In this document: positions 30,813 to 40,717 of the stretch, one piece after another
Numbering within the stretch: position 1 is the first letter of the stretch
Layout of the letters: the number at the start of each line of letters is the position of its first letter
Assembly: GCF_034262375.1 (NCBI RefSeq)
Contig: NZ_CP139558.1
Span: 5,332,001-5,396,000, forward strand
Direction of reading: 5' to 3'
DNA from: Mucilaginibacter sabulilitoris
GTDB lineage: Bacteria > Bacteroidota > Bacteroidia > Sphingobacteriales > Sphingobacteriaceae
DNA: 64,000 bases
Notes under the pieces: generated by a model
What the model was told of the DNA's origin: nothing
The model's input: the letters and a program-made list of their open reading frames with translations, nothing else
Database searches by the model: none
Made by a program: the position numbers and the translations under genes

Positions 30813-33500
30813 TTATTTAATGCGTATGGTTTCAATTGAGTAAGGTTTAATCTTTAACTGGATGCCTTCATGTGCTTTAACCGGCGTATCGTCTTCCTCT
30901 ATTATATTGGTACTGCTAACTGAATTTATTTTACCAAACCAGTTTATTTTGGCATCAACGGTTTTACCCCGCATATCAACCAAGCGCATAATGATGTTAT
31001 TCTCATCTTCAGATTTCTTTATTGTTGAAATAACAAGATTATCACCAGTTACACCGGCGAAACTAAAGTTCAGGGGCAAACCAGGCCTAAGTTGATCTAC
31101 GTTCAATACTACGGGTTGAAGGGGTTGATTTTGCTGTTTCCCTGAATGCACACTATTTTGCCAGTCGCCTTGATTGGATGTTAAGCTAAACTGAAAAGAA
31201 TGATTACCGGTTTGCAAATAATAGTTGCCTTCACTATGACAACTTTTACGGCTTGATAATAAAATAGGCTGAAGAACGGTATTGATATTGGTAGAATCTG
31301 TGGCATCAATCCAATCAAATACTGCAACAGAACTGCTAATGGTAACTGATGTGTTATTTTTACTTGCATTAAACCAGTCCTGAACCTCACGCGGATGAAC
31401 CTTACTGCATTCCGTAGAATAATCCTGAACACCATAAGAAAACCCTGCAGCACCTTTTATTTCGCTCTTTCCAACCTCTACTACGCCCATTGGAACCTCA
31501 TAAGCAACTTTTGATTGTGTTTGCTTTAACGGGAAAGCCATCCTGTACTCGCGGTAGCGTTCGCCGGAAAACCCTAAGATCTCCGCTTTAAAATCAATCT
31601 GCTTTAGGTCGTCATATAACGTCACCGTTTGATGGATGGTGGCAAATTTTGTTTGCTGAGTGAGCTCCCATGTTTTACGTACAGGTCCGTATTCTACACA
31701 ATTCCATTTGGGTTTATATTGGCTTACTTTTTCAAAACCATTCATTGTTACCGGTTGCACATCATTGAATTCCCCAGCTCCATTACCTATTGATTCCAGC
31801 TGGAATATTTCGCCCCCTAATAACTTCTTAGGCTCCAAAAGCTCTGTTTGCAGATCTTTATCGAAAACGCTTTTGAGACCACCATCGGCAAATTCAACTT
31901 TATAAAATTTATTCTCATATACATTTATATTAGCTGTGGCGTTAATGGCAGATGCATTGGTTGGCGCTAAAGGGACTCCATTTTTATTCAACCCATTTAT
32001 ATATGGTTGCAGGTAATAACTTTTATATCCAAGCGATGGTACTTTACTTGCAACAAAAGCGAGCGTTATCACTTCGTCTGATCCGTTGGCGGGTTTTGCT
32101 TTTACAAGCTGACTCGGAACTTCAATGCCAGAGGCTGCGTCAATAATCTTATAGGACAGGGTATCTTGCCCATACACATTTACACTCACCTCTACCTTAT
32201 CGCTCCGCTCCCATGATAATGGATTAAAAACTACAATAGCGCGACCCTTTTTATTAAAGCCTATTGATTGCGTGATAGAAGTTAAACTCTTTTTTAATAT
32301 ATCATTAGCTATAGTGTAAGCATTTTCAAACTTATTCCTAAATGTCAGGTCGGTCATATCTCCATGTTTTCCACCCCAGCCATGATCGGGATAAATAGCA
32401 TTTTCCCAGGCTGTGGTAAAATCTTTTTCGGGATAGTTCGAAAAATCATTTCGAATAGTGGCGTTAATCGCAGCAAATTTTTCGGCTGCTGTAAGCGTTC
32501 TGTTAGCCATCCTTGAGTCTGTTAAGGCATGTTCGTGTGTGGGCCCGTGGATATATAACCAAACATTGGGGCGTTCACCGATCAATTTTTCGTACCGCGC
32601 GTTTGGCGCATCAAGGCCTTTAAATGAGGCGGCCGAACTCGAAAATTTCAGTTGAGGTAATCCTTCGCTTTTTGCAGATTTATTCCATGATGCCATCAAA
32701 GAGCTAAATTCCATAGGTTGTAACCAATCGGAAGAAATAAGAATAGGAAGCGCCGGTTTGAATTTGTTTGTTTTGAAATACACATCCCAAGCATTAAGGT
32801 GATTAATTACCCCTTCTTTCTTTTTTTTATCTGTTTTTACGTCCCATATATCCCTGCCAGAACCATCATAATGGCCGGGAGTATACATCAACACATTGCT
32901 GCCATCAGGACTGTACCAACGGTAAATGCCTGCCTCGTGTCTTGAAATATCGAGATACTTTATTCCTGCTTTGGCCAATATTTGTGGCATTTGCATAGCC
33001 CTTCCTGGGACATCTTCATTTGAGGCCACGGTAAAATCACAGCCAGGAAGTATTTTTTTTAACCATTTCCTCCCCAAATAAGTTTCACGGATCAATGCTT
33101 CCCCATCATACATGGATTCATAAGGCATATTATAAGTGCCTCCCCATTCCAGTCTTCCCTCTTTGGTATATTTCAGGATGTCGTTATACCGATCGGGGTG
33201 TCTTTTCAAATATTCCCGTAAACTCAAGGCATCTTCTACGCGAAAACAATAATCAGGATTTGTCTTCATGATCGCCAAAACCGGGGTAATCATTTTTTCA
33301 TCTCTGAATTTTTCACAAGCTGCGATGGAATCCATCCAGGCTATATCCTGATGGCTGGAACTTATGAAATTGACGGTGCCTTTTTTAAAGTAAGAATGAT
33401 CCGTATTTTTTGATCCATGCGGCCGGTAATTGGTTTGTGCGTATAAATTGACCATGCAACCATAGGAAAGTATTATAGTTGATATGATTAGTTTTTTCAT
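30813..33500 (-). CDS. Secreted GH38 family alpha-mannosidase-like protein
   Basis: The protein of about 895 residues has signal peptide MKKLIISTIILSYGCMVNLY followed by AQ, then the GH38-like start FISSSHQDIAWMDS (H50, D52). NEDVPGRAMQMPQILAKAG aligns with the DVP loops of the other two GH38-like proteins here. I chose ATG 33500; the frame is open to 33629, but that would overlap the MFS gene and remove the signal peptide from the N-terminus. It is likely periplasmic. It lies 40 bp after the transporter and 9 bp before the M24 gene. Confidence 0.86.
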   Translation of the reverse strand: MKKLIISTIILSYGCMVNLYAQTNYRPHGSKNTDHSYFKKGTVNFISSSHQDIAWMDSIAACEKFRDEKMITPVLAIMKTNPDYCFRVEDALSLREYLKRHPDRYNDILKYTKEGRLEWGGTYNMPYESMYDGEALIRETYLGRKWLKKILPGCDFTVASNEDVPGRAMQMPQILAKAGIKYLDISRHEAGIYRWYSPDGSNVLMYTPGHYDGSGRDIWDVKTDKKKKEGVINHLNAWDVYFKTNKFKPALPILISSDWLQPMEFSSLMASWNKSAKSEGLPQLKFSSSAASFKGLDAPNARYEKLIGERPNVWLYIHGPTHEHALTDSRMANRTLTAAEKFAAINATIRNDFSNYPEKDFTTAWENAIYPDHGWGGKHGDMTDLTFRNKFENAYTIANDILKKSLTSITQSIGFNKKGRAIVVFNPLSWERSDKVEVSVNVYGQDTLSYKIIDAASGIEVPSQLVKAKPANGSDEVITLAFVASKVPSLGYKSYYLQPYINGLNKNGVPLAPTNASAINATANINVYENKFYKVEFADGGLKSVFDKDLQTELLEPKKLLGGEIFQLESIGNGAGEFNDVQPVTMNGFEKVSQYKPKWNCVEYGPVRKTWELTQQTKFATIHQTVTLYDDLKQIDFKAEILGFSGERYREYRMAFPLKQTQSKVAYEVPMGVVEVGKSEIKGAAGFSYGVQDYSTECSKVHPREVQDWFNASKNNTSVTISSSVAVFDWIDATDSTNINTVLQPILLSSRKSCHSEGNYYLQTGNHSFQFSLTSNQGDWQNSVHSGKQQNQPLQPVVLNVDQLRPGLPLNFSFAGVTGDNLVISTIKKSEDENNIIMRLVDMRGKTVDAKINWFGKINSVSSTNIIEEDDTPVKAHEGIQLKIKPYSIETIRIK

Positions 33501-33540
33501 TTGATGATTTTTAATTATCGAATAACTCATAAAATATTTT

Positions 33541-34950
33541 TTATTCCTGCTCAATCGAGGACAGTTTTGTATTTTCCTTCCAGTAATGTTCAATTTCTTC
33601 AAGTGACTCTCCCTTAGTCTCAGGCACATATTTTTTCACAAAATATGCTGCCGGCAACATTACCAATCCATATAAAAGGAAAACATTTCCTACGCCTATC
33701 GAGTCTCTTAGAATTGGATAAGTTTGCGTTACAAATGTTGAACCCAGGAACAAAGACAGGGTTGCCATAGACATTGCCCTGCCCCGTATTTTTGTTGGGT
33801 AAATTTCAGAGATCACTACCCATACCCCTGGCCCCAGCGTAGAAGCAAAAACGGCGATATAGTATATAAACGAGCTAAGCAGAACATTTCCTGCAACACT
33901 TTCACGGGTAAATGCCCAGCCTATCAAAAACAATGCAACACTTAGCCCAATGAACCCCCATATCAACAATGGCTTTCTTCCCCATTTATCAATCTTCCAA
34001 ATGGCTAACAGTGTAAATATCATATTGAAGAAACCAATTACAGACGCGCTGCCCATCGCGGAGCCTGCCTTTAATCCCGCTTTTTCAAAAATAGCGGGTG
34101 CATAATACATCACGGTAGTGATTCCTGATAGCTGGCTTAAAAAAGGCAAAGCCAAACCGATTAGCAAAGCAACACGCATACCTGGTTCCAACAGTTGCCT
34201 GAAACTCCCCGTTTCTCCCGAAATGGCTTTTTCTATTTCAAACAATTCAGATTCAGCTGAATCTTTCCCATTTACACGTTCAAGAATCCTTCCTGCTTCA
34301 GCGGTTTTGCCCATTTTTACCAACCATCTGGGGCTTTCTGGCACAAACAACAGAAATATGAAAAACAATAACGCAGGCACCATGTTTGAGCCCAGCATTC
34401 CCCGCCAAACTTCAGCCACCAGGTAGTAATGCATAAAACTACTGGCGCTTGCAGCCCCATTGCTTGCATAGTTCAAAAGGAATGAGTTTGATAAATAAGA
34501 ACATAAAATTCCTAAAGTAATGGCAAGCTGATATAGTGAAACCAACCTACCCCTTAATTTTGCAGGTGACAGTTCGGAAATGAACATAGGGGCAACCATA
34601 GCGGCGAAGCCAACTCCGATACCCCCGACGATCCTTGCAATTACAAGGAAGGCCGGGGTTATGGCAATGGCACAACCGATAGCAGATACAATAAATAAGA
34701 TCGCTGAAGAAAGCAATATGAGCCTTCGTCCATATTTGTCGGCCAAATAGCCCGAAATCGAGGCTCCAAATACACAACCCAATAACGCAGAACTCATTAA
34801 CCAACCTTCCATAACAGCAGATAAATGAAACTGGTTTCGCAAAAAGTTAATCGCTCCGGATATAACAGCTGTGTCAAACCCAAACAAAAACCCGCCTAAT
34901 CCAGCTGTAAAACAAATCAGTGTTACATATGCGTTGCCCTGTAATTTCAT
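33541..34950 (-). CDS. Sugar porter family MFS transporter
   Basis: The 469-residue protein has 12 predicted membrane helices and clear sugar-porter motifs: GFDTAVISGA in helix 1, ADKYGRRLILL after helix 2, VPESPRWLVKMGK before the central loop, DKWGRKPLLI and the C-terminal PETKGESLEEIE. It is an inner-membrane H+-coupled sugar or sugar-acid symporter. It is placed between SusD and GH38 in the operon and probably imports the sugar released in the periplasm. Confidence 0.93.
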   Translation of the reverse strand: MKLQGNAYVTLICFTAGLGGFLFGFDTAVISGAINFLRNQFHLSAVMEGWLMSSALLGCVFGASISGYLADKYGRRLILLSSAILFIVSAIGCAIAITPAFLVIARIVGGIGVGFAAMVAPMFISELSPAKLRGRLVSLYQLAITLGILCSYLSNSFLLNYASNGAASASSFMHYYLVAEVWRGMLGSNMVPALLFFIFLLFVPESPRWLVKMGKTAEAGRILERVNGKDSAESELFEIEKAISGETGSFRQLLEPGMRVALLIGLALPFLSQLSGITTVMYYAPAIFEKAGLKAGSAMGSASVIGFFNMIFTLLAIWKIDKWGRKPLLIWGFIGLSVALFLIGWAFTRESVAGNVLLSSFIYYIAVFASTLGPGVWVVISEIYPTKIRGRAMSMATLSLFLGSTFVTQTYPILRDSIGVGNVFLLYGLVMLPAAYFVKKYVPETKGESLEEIEHYWKENTKLSSIEQE

Positions 34951-35038
34951 GCTATTAGGTTGTGTAAAATTTTTAAGTCTTTTTGTTGTTTTTTATAATT
35001 TAGTTCAGATTGTACACTAAAGGTAATTAATAAGCTTT

Positions 35039-36553
35039 CTAATATCCCAGATTCTGGGTAAGCTTTGGGTTCGCATCTATTTCTGCCTGAGGTATCGGGA
35101 ATAAGTAATGTTTAGCCTGAAATTTTGCGGTGTTGTTACCAGGGAAAGTATATCCCACCATGGGAACAAAAGCATCATTTTTCGTATCGTATACCATCCT
35201 TGTTCTTACCATGTCAAACCAGGTGATGTTTTCAAAACAAAGTTCATGGTTTCTTTCGCGCCACACAGCCTGGCGAAACTGGTCTTGGCTTAAGCCGGTC
35301 AAAGGCGCCAAATTTGCCCTTGCGCGTATCGCATTAATATAACTATAACTATTTGCATCTGCAGTCCCGTCTGCCTCATTTTGAGCTTCAGCATAGAGAA
35401 GCATGATATCCGAAAGACGTATTATAGGGAAACATTTACCGGAATATTGCCCACTCGCCTGAGCCACGTCATCCCAAAACTTGTAAATATGTTGCCCGTT
35501 TTTGAACTGCACATCCACCCCTGTTGAAAAATTGGGGGCATGAGAAAAAAAGAACTGCTTTTCCTGTTTCCGCTTATCAGATGCGCTATATGATGCAAAA
35601 AAAGTATCTTCCGGCAAAAGTGTACCTATTTCTTGCTGTCCGTTAGAAATGAAACTGAAACTTGGGAGCGTAAAGGAAAACATCGGGTTCCCTGCAATTG
35701 CAGGCGCAAATTGCACCATAAAAATGTTCTCCATTTTATTATCATTTGCCGCGTCGCGGAACTGATCATAGTTCTGGTAAAGTGTATATTTCCCCGAGTT
35801 AATTACATCCAAAGCCTCTTGTTTAGCCAGTGGCAATTTGTCCTTTTGCTGCAAAGGGAAACCTGCCATTGTCTCATAAACCTTTGCTAAAAGTGACTTT
35901 ACTGCCCCAATAGCTACTTTTCCCGTATTATCTGAAAAGGGTAATCCGCTTTTTTCTGCAGCAAGTAAATCAGGCACAATCAGTTTTTCATAAACGTCTT
36001 TCGTAGCTGTGCGTGGTATCTGAAGTCCCGTTGCACTGGTGGTAGGTTCGGTAACTAAAGGAACATCGCCAAACTCTCTGACCAGGTTAAAATAGAACCA
36101 TGCCCGCAAAAATTTGGCTTGTCCCAGTAACTGATTTTTTTGCACATCGGTAACAATGGAGGATGAAATTAAAGGTATATTCTGAATAGCCAGATTTGCC
36201 GCGTTAATACCTTTATAGGAACTGCGCCACCATACATTAAAATAAAGATCTGTAGTTTGCATGGCCAGGTTCCGCAAGTTGGCATTGTTATTAGATTGAT
36301 TGATATCACTTTTCGCCTGACCGGTTGGATTTTCCAGCATAAGCATGGCATCTTCTTCATAAAGGCCCACAGCTGCATAGAAATCACGCGTAAAAGCATA
36401 GATACCATTTACAGCGTTTTGTGCCTGCTGGTAGCTTTTGTAATAATTTTCCGGAGTATAAAAACTTGCGGGCTTTTCATCCAAAAATTTGTTGCATGAA
36501 ATTGCAGATATGCTGAAAAGCGCAATTGATAATATTATTATTTTTTTCATCAT
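35039..36553 (-). CDS. SusD/RagB outer-membrane glycan-binding lipoprotein
   Basis: The 504-residue lipoprotein has a signal ending in SISAISC-N, so Cys20 should be lipidated, followed by the SusD-like stretch FLDEKPASFYTPENYYKSYQ. The C-terminal half has the RagB region (ICFIRLSDIMLLYAEAQNEA-like, RARANLAPLTG, RERNHELCFE). It captures oligosaccharide at the cell surface and works as the lid of the SusC channel. It is encoded 13 bp after susC. Confidence 0.94.
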   Translation of the reverse strand: MMKKIIILSIALFSISAISCNKFLDEKPASFYTPENYYKSYQQAQNAVNGIYAFTRDFYAAVGLYEEDAMLMLENPTGQAKSDINQSNNNANLRNLAMQTTDLYFNVWWRSSYKGINAANLAIQNIPLISSSIVTDVQKNQLLGQAKFLRAWFYFNLVREFGDVPLVTEPTTSATGLQIPRTATKDVYEKLIVPDLLAAEKSGLPFSDNTGKVAIGAVKSLLAKVYETMAGFPLQQKDKLPLAKQEALDVINSGKYTLYQNYDQFRDAANDNKMENIFMVQFAPAIAGNPMFSFTLPSFSFISNGQQEIGTLLPEDTFFASYSASDKRKQEKQFFFSHAPNFSTGVDVQFKNGQHIYKFWDDVAQASGQYSGKCFPIIRLSDIMLLYAEAQNEADGTADANSYSYINAIRARANLAPLTGLSQDQFRQAVWRERNHELCFENITWFDMVRTRMVYDTKNDAFVPMVGYTFPGNNTAKFQAKHYLFPIPQAEIDANPKLTQNLGY

Positions 36554-36566
36554 CTTAATTTTTTAA

Positions 36567-39500
36567 TTATAAAGTGGCATTTAAACCAAAATTAAATGTC
36601 CTGGCTTTTGGCTGAGCATAGAACTCTATCCCATAAGCGAATGGCTGTGGGTAAGTTGATACTTCAGGATCGTAGCCTGTTTTATATTTAGTAATCAGGA
36701 AAGCATTTTGCACCCCTGTAAACAGGCGCAAATTCTTTAAATGCAAGGCATTGCAAAGGCTTTTCGGTACAGTGTATGATAGTGAAATATTCTTGCCCCG
36801 AATGAAAGATCCATCCTGAACATAGTGACTATCCTGACGTAATGAAGGGCCATCACCATTTAATCTTACCTGTGCAATGCTGGTATTTTGATTTGCAGGT
36901 GTCCAGGCGTTCAGAACAGTCGTATAACCGTTGGCAAGGGTTTGTCTGTCTTCGGAAGTAGCATATCCAAGGTTTAATACATTATTACCCTGACTTACCT
37001 GAATATCGACAACCAGTTCAAAGTTTTTATATGAAAATCTATTGATGAATTCTGATACAAAATTCGGATAAGCATGACCCAAAATAGACTTGGTATCCGA
37101 ATCCTTTATATCGCCAGGTTTGGCACCAACCAATGCAGCCTGTGCAGCTTCATCGGTACCCCAGGTTCCCAAACGGGTAAGTCCGTAAAAAGTTCCAACT
37201 GGCTGTCCAACCCGTAATATATTGGTTTGGTCAAGAAATGACGGGCCTGGAAAAATATCCTCATTGTGCAAGCCTAATGCTAATATTTTGTTTCTATTAG
37301 CTGAGAAATTTAAAGTAGTACTCCAGTTAAAAGCACCTACAATATTGTTTGTGTTCAGAGCCAATTCAAAACCCCTGTTGCGTACCGATCCTATATTGGT
37401 TAAAACATTATCAAATCCCGATGATAAAGGAACCGGGGCATACAATAACAGACCATTTGTAATCTTGTTGTAAACGTCTGCTGTAAGATTGATACGGTTG
37501 TTAAACAAGCCTAAATCTACACCCAAGTCGGCCTGATCCGTCTTTTCCCATTTAAGATTGGGGTTAGGAATTGTACCTTGTACTTCACCGCCAGCGCGGT
37601 TCCCTGCAAATATCGCTGTATTAGACGACAAAGCTCCAATAGACTGGTATTGTCCAATCTCAGAATTTCCGGTGCTGCCATAGCTTATTCTTAATTTCAA
37701 ATTGCTTATGGTTTTAGAATCCTTTAAAAAGTTTTCTTCTGATACCCGCCATGCAGCAGCAGCAGAGGGAAAAAATGCATATTTGTGGTTTGCACCAAAC
37801 TTGGAAGATCCGTCGTATCGGCCTGTTGCGGTGAACAAATATTTATCTGACAAGGAATAAGTTACACGGGAAAAATAAGAGTGAATTTGCCAGTCATAAG
37901 CGCTGGATGTGGGCGGATTGGGAACTATTCCAGCACCCAGGTTATTCCATAAATAAAAATCACTATCAAAATTTGACGCGGAAGCACCAACTATTTGATC
38001 ATGCTTTTTTGCCCACTCCGTACCTAAAACAACATTTAAGTTATTTGCCTTATTGAATTGCTTTTTGTAGGTAAAATAGCTCGAACTCTGCCAGTAAAGT
38101 GACTTCTCCGAATTTATACCTGCGGATATATTCTGATAAAGGCCTCGCTGCACAGCCGAACCGCTGGAAGCGTAGTCATTTTCATCGGTATAGCTTTCTG
38201 CTGAGAAGCTGGTCTTGAATTCCAGATTATCCGATAAACGGATATTGAAATAGGTGTTCGCTAAAACATTGATCCTGTTATGAATATTATAATAGTTGGT
38301 TAAAAGATTTACCGGGTTATCAGCGCCTTCGGAATTTAAATGCATAAAGTTACCTCCCCATTTACCATCAGGCAGTTTTACAGGAATCATCGGAAAAGCT
38401 TCCATGACTTCGCGTGGGGCTGTTAAACCACCTACCCCATCATCTTGTATTCTTTCCTTTGATGAAACACCTGATAAGTTTAAGCCAGTAGTAAGCCAGT
38501 CGTTAACTTTTGCATCAAGGTTGATTCTTGCTGAATATTTTTTATTATAAGTAAATAACATTAAAGCTTGGTCATTCTGATACCCATAGTTCATATTATA
38601 TTTCAAGTCAGAATTACCCCCGGAGATCGACAAATTATCATTTTGAGAAAAACTCGGTTTGTATACTTCTTTCTGCCAGTCGGTATTATATTTAGGAGTA
38701 CCATCGGCATTGTACAGCAGCGGCTCCAGTTTTGCAAAATCCGGATATGCCCTGCCGGGAACAAAAGCATAAGCTGCCCTTTCCATGGCTTGATATTGTG
38801 TTGAATTCAATAACGGTATCTCTCTTGGCAATACATTATATCCTCCTGTAAGACTTAAGTTTACTACAGCCTTCCCGTCCTTGCCGCGCTTGGTCGTAAT
38901 GATAATTACACCACCCGAACCTCTTGCTCCATAAATTGCTGTTGAAGAAGCATCTTTCAAAACATCAATGGTTGCAATATCGTTAGGGTTAATGGTAGAA
39001 TAATCTACGCCAATTACTCCGTCTACTACAAACAGTGGGTTATTGGAAGCATTGATAGAGTTAAATCCCCTTATATTCACACGCATATCGCCAGGACGAC
39101 CGGAATTAGAAGTAATGCTTAAGCCAGGAACCTGACCTTGCAGTGCACCAAGTGCATTTGGAGATGGCCTTTCGGTAATTATCGCACTGCTAACAGAGGC
39201 CACAGAACCTGTTACGTCTACTTTCCGCTGTGTTCCATAACCGATTACCACTACGTCTTTCAGTGCGGTATTTTCAGACACCATGGAAATATTGATGACT
39301 GTCTGTGTATGTACAGCCACCTCTTGTGATTTATATCCAGTGCTGCGGAACACGAGGATAGCGTTGGTTTTTACCCTTAATGAAAATGCACCTTTATCAT
39401 TAGATGGGGTGGCATTTGCCGTGCCCTTTTCCATTACAGTTACGCCGGGCAAGGGTAGTTTATTTTCGTCGATGATAATCCCGGAAACTGTTCTTGATTC

Positions 39501-39593
39501 CTGGGCTCTTACGCTGAGGGCGAAAATCGATAGGCTTAAACAAATTAAAACCCAAAGTTTTCCAGATCCATTGAGATGTAGATTTCCTTTCAT
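36567..39593 (-). CDS. SusC/RagA TonB-linked outer-membrane transporter
   Basis: The 1008-residue protein has a signal peptide ending ALSVRA, a carboxypeptidase-regulatory-like domain (about 33-112, SGIIIDENKLPLPGVTV), the SusC motif VVVIGYGTQRKVDVTGS, a plug domain (DVLKDASSTAIYGARGSGGV) and a C-terminal beta-barrel ending FNFGLNATL. It imports oligosaccharides across the outer membrane using TonB energy. Its promoter carries the TATTTTTG -7 box and the putative AraC site. It is the first gene of the catabolic operon. Confidence 0.95.
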   Translation of the reverse strand: MKGNLHLNGSGKLWVLICLSLSIFALSVRAQESRTVSGIIIDENKLPLPGVTVMEKGTANATPSNDKGAFSLRVKTNAILVFRSTGYKSQEVAVHTQTVINISMVSENTALKDVVVIGYGTQRKVDVTGSVASVSSAIITERPSPNALGALQGQVPGLSITSNSGRPGDMRVNIRGFNSINASNNPLFVVDGVIGVDYSTINPNDIATIDVLKDASSTAIYGARGSGGVIIITTKRGKDGKAVVNLSLTGGYNVLPREIPLLNSTQYQAMERAAYAFVPGRAYPDFAKLEPLLYNADGTPKYNTDWQKEVYKPSFSQNDNLSISGGNSDLKYNMNYGYQNDQALMLFTYNKKYSARINLDAKVNDWLTTGLNLSGVSSKERIQDDGVGGLTAPREVMEAFPMIPVKLPDGKWGGNFMHLNSEGADNPVNLLTNYYNIHNRINVLANTYFNIRLSDNLEFKTSFSAESYTDENDYASSGSAVQRGLYQNISAGINSEKSLYWQSSSYFTYKKQFNKANNLNVVLGTEWAKKHDQIVGASASNFDSDFYLWNNLGAGIVPNPPTSSAYDWQIHSYFSRVTYSLSDKYLFTATGRYDGSSKFGANHKYAFFPSAAAAWRVSEENFLKDSKTISNLKLRISYGSTGNSEIGQYQSIGALSSNTAIFAGNRAGGEVQGTIPNPNLKWEKTDQADLGVDLGLFNNRINLTADVYNKITNGLLLYAPVPLSSGFDNVLTNIGSVRNRGFELALNTNNIVGAFNWSTTLNFSANRNKILALGLHNEDIFPGPSFLDQTNILRVGQPVGTFYGLTRLGTWGTDEAAQAALVGAKPGDIKDSDTKSILGHAYPNFVSEFINRFSYKNFELVVDIQVSQGNNVLNLGYATSEDRQTLANGYTTVLNAWTPANQNTSIAQVRLNGDGPSLRQDSHYVQDGSFIRGKNISLSYTVPKSLCNALHLKNLRLFTGVQNAFLITKYKTGYDPEVSTYPQPFAYGIEFYAQPKARTFNFGLNATL

Positions 39594-39644
39594 TAATTTA
39601 AATTTTAGTGTTAATTAGGTTTATTTGAATTTATATTGGTAATT

Positions 39645-39652
39645 CAAAAATA
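39645..39652 (-). promoter_or_regulatory. -7 element TATTTTTG of susC
   Basis: This is an exact TAnnTTTG match on the minus strand, about 50 nt before the susC ATG. No good -33 box is present, as expected for an activator-dependent promoter. The shared regulatory element starts exactly 38 bp further upstream. Confidence 0.65.
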
Positions 39653-39689
39653 CTTGGGTTTCAAGCAGGTTTTTAAAATTCATTTAATG

Positions 39690-39716
39690 GATACTTAAAC
39701 TATTTTAATCATATAT
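39690..39716. promoter_or_regulatory. Putative AraC-type operator, susC copy
   Basis: The core GATACTTAAAnTATTTTA is shared with 42580-42606; 23 of 27 positions are identical. In both promoters it begins 38 bp upstream of the -7 box. It sits between susC and the divergent AraC gene. Confidence 0.6.
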
Positions 39717-39793
39717 TTAATTTCATCCATGTATTATTAAAAAAACATTACATTTAAACACATAAACAAACCCTGAAAATTCATTAAAACTTC

Positions 39794-40672
39794 ATGAAAC
39801 CTAATCTGATTAAAATTGGGAACGATGACATTAATTCCCTCTTAATTAAGAAAATTGAGGAGCATCACTATAGTTCCCCCTTCCATTTTCACAATTTATG
39901 TGAATTAAATTATGTGGTTGATAGCTGGGGAAAAAGGATGGTGGGAGATAATATTGATAATTTCTCAGCGGGTGATCTGGTTTTGATGAGTCCTAATCTT
40001 CCTCATATTTGGTATAATGATCCTTCTGTTTTAAACAACCCTTCCGAAAATAAATTGGCAAAAGCGGTTGTTATTTATTTTCCGTACGACTTTTTGATGA
40101 AGACTGCGGGTGATGATATCGTGATATTGAAGACCCAAAAGTTACTGGAAAAGGCCAAAAGGGGAATAAGGTTTTACGGAAAAACCCAGGAGGAGGTAAC
40201 TTTAAAACTGAATCGTATCATGGAGAAAAATGGTTTTTCTAAAACCATCGAGTTTCTGGAGATCATGAATATTCTTATTGAGTCAAAGGAATTTGAACCA
40301 CTGGCTTCCGTGGGCTTTACGCATAACCTAAATGAAAAGGATACAGAAAGAATGAACAAGGTTTTAAAATATATCATGCAGAACTTCGCTAAACCAATTT
40401 CTTTAAATGAAATTGCAGAAATTGCAAATATGACCCCGCCGGCGTTTTCCGGTTTTTTTAAAAAAAGAACGCAAAAATGCTTTAGTTCATTCTTAAATGA
40501 AATACGGATAGGACATGCCTGTAAATTATTGCAGGATCTTGAAATCCCCATCTCAGAGATTTGCTATTTATCAGGTTTTCAAAACTTTACAAATTTCAAT
40601 AAATTCTTTAAACATTTCACCGGTAAAATCCCTCGGGAATATAGAAAGCATTGTATTGATTTACAAAGTTAA
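39794..40672 (+). CDS. AraC family transcriptional regulator
   Basis: The 292-residue protein has an N-terminal cupin-like sensor domain (HHYSSPFHFHNLCELNYV, about residues 18-36) and a C-terminal double helix-turn-helix (about 190-285: LNEIAEIANMTPPAFSGFF, then ISEICYLSGFQNFTNFNKFF). It is a one-component sugar-responsive activator, inferred to control the susC operon and the kdgK-eda operon that flank it. Both carry the same upstream element. It is transcribed opposite to all other genes of the locus. Confidence 0.92.
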   Translation: MKPNLIKIGNDDINSLLIKKIEEHHYSSPFHFHNLCELNYVVDSWGKRMVGDNIDNFSAGDLVLMSPNLPHIWYNDPSVLNNPSENKLAKAVVIYFPYDFLMKTAGDDIVILKTQKLLEKAKRGIRFYGKTQEEVTLKLNRIMEKNGFSKTIEFLEIMNILIESKEFEPLASVGFTHNLNEKDTERMNKVLKYIMQNFAKPISLNEIAEIANMTPPAFSGFFKKRTQKCFSSFLNEIRIGHACKLLQDLEIPISEICYLSGFQNFTNFNKFFKHFTGKIPREYRKHCIDLQS

Positions 40673-40717
40673 GGGGTAAAAATGACTATTTGGAGATAGT
40701 CACAATCAGACAATAAT

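Noticed and set aside
33501..33629. Longer start for the GH38 gene
   Set aside because: It would overlap the MFS gene and bury the signal peptide behind 43 residues.
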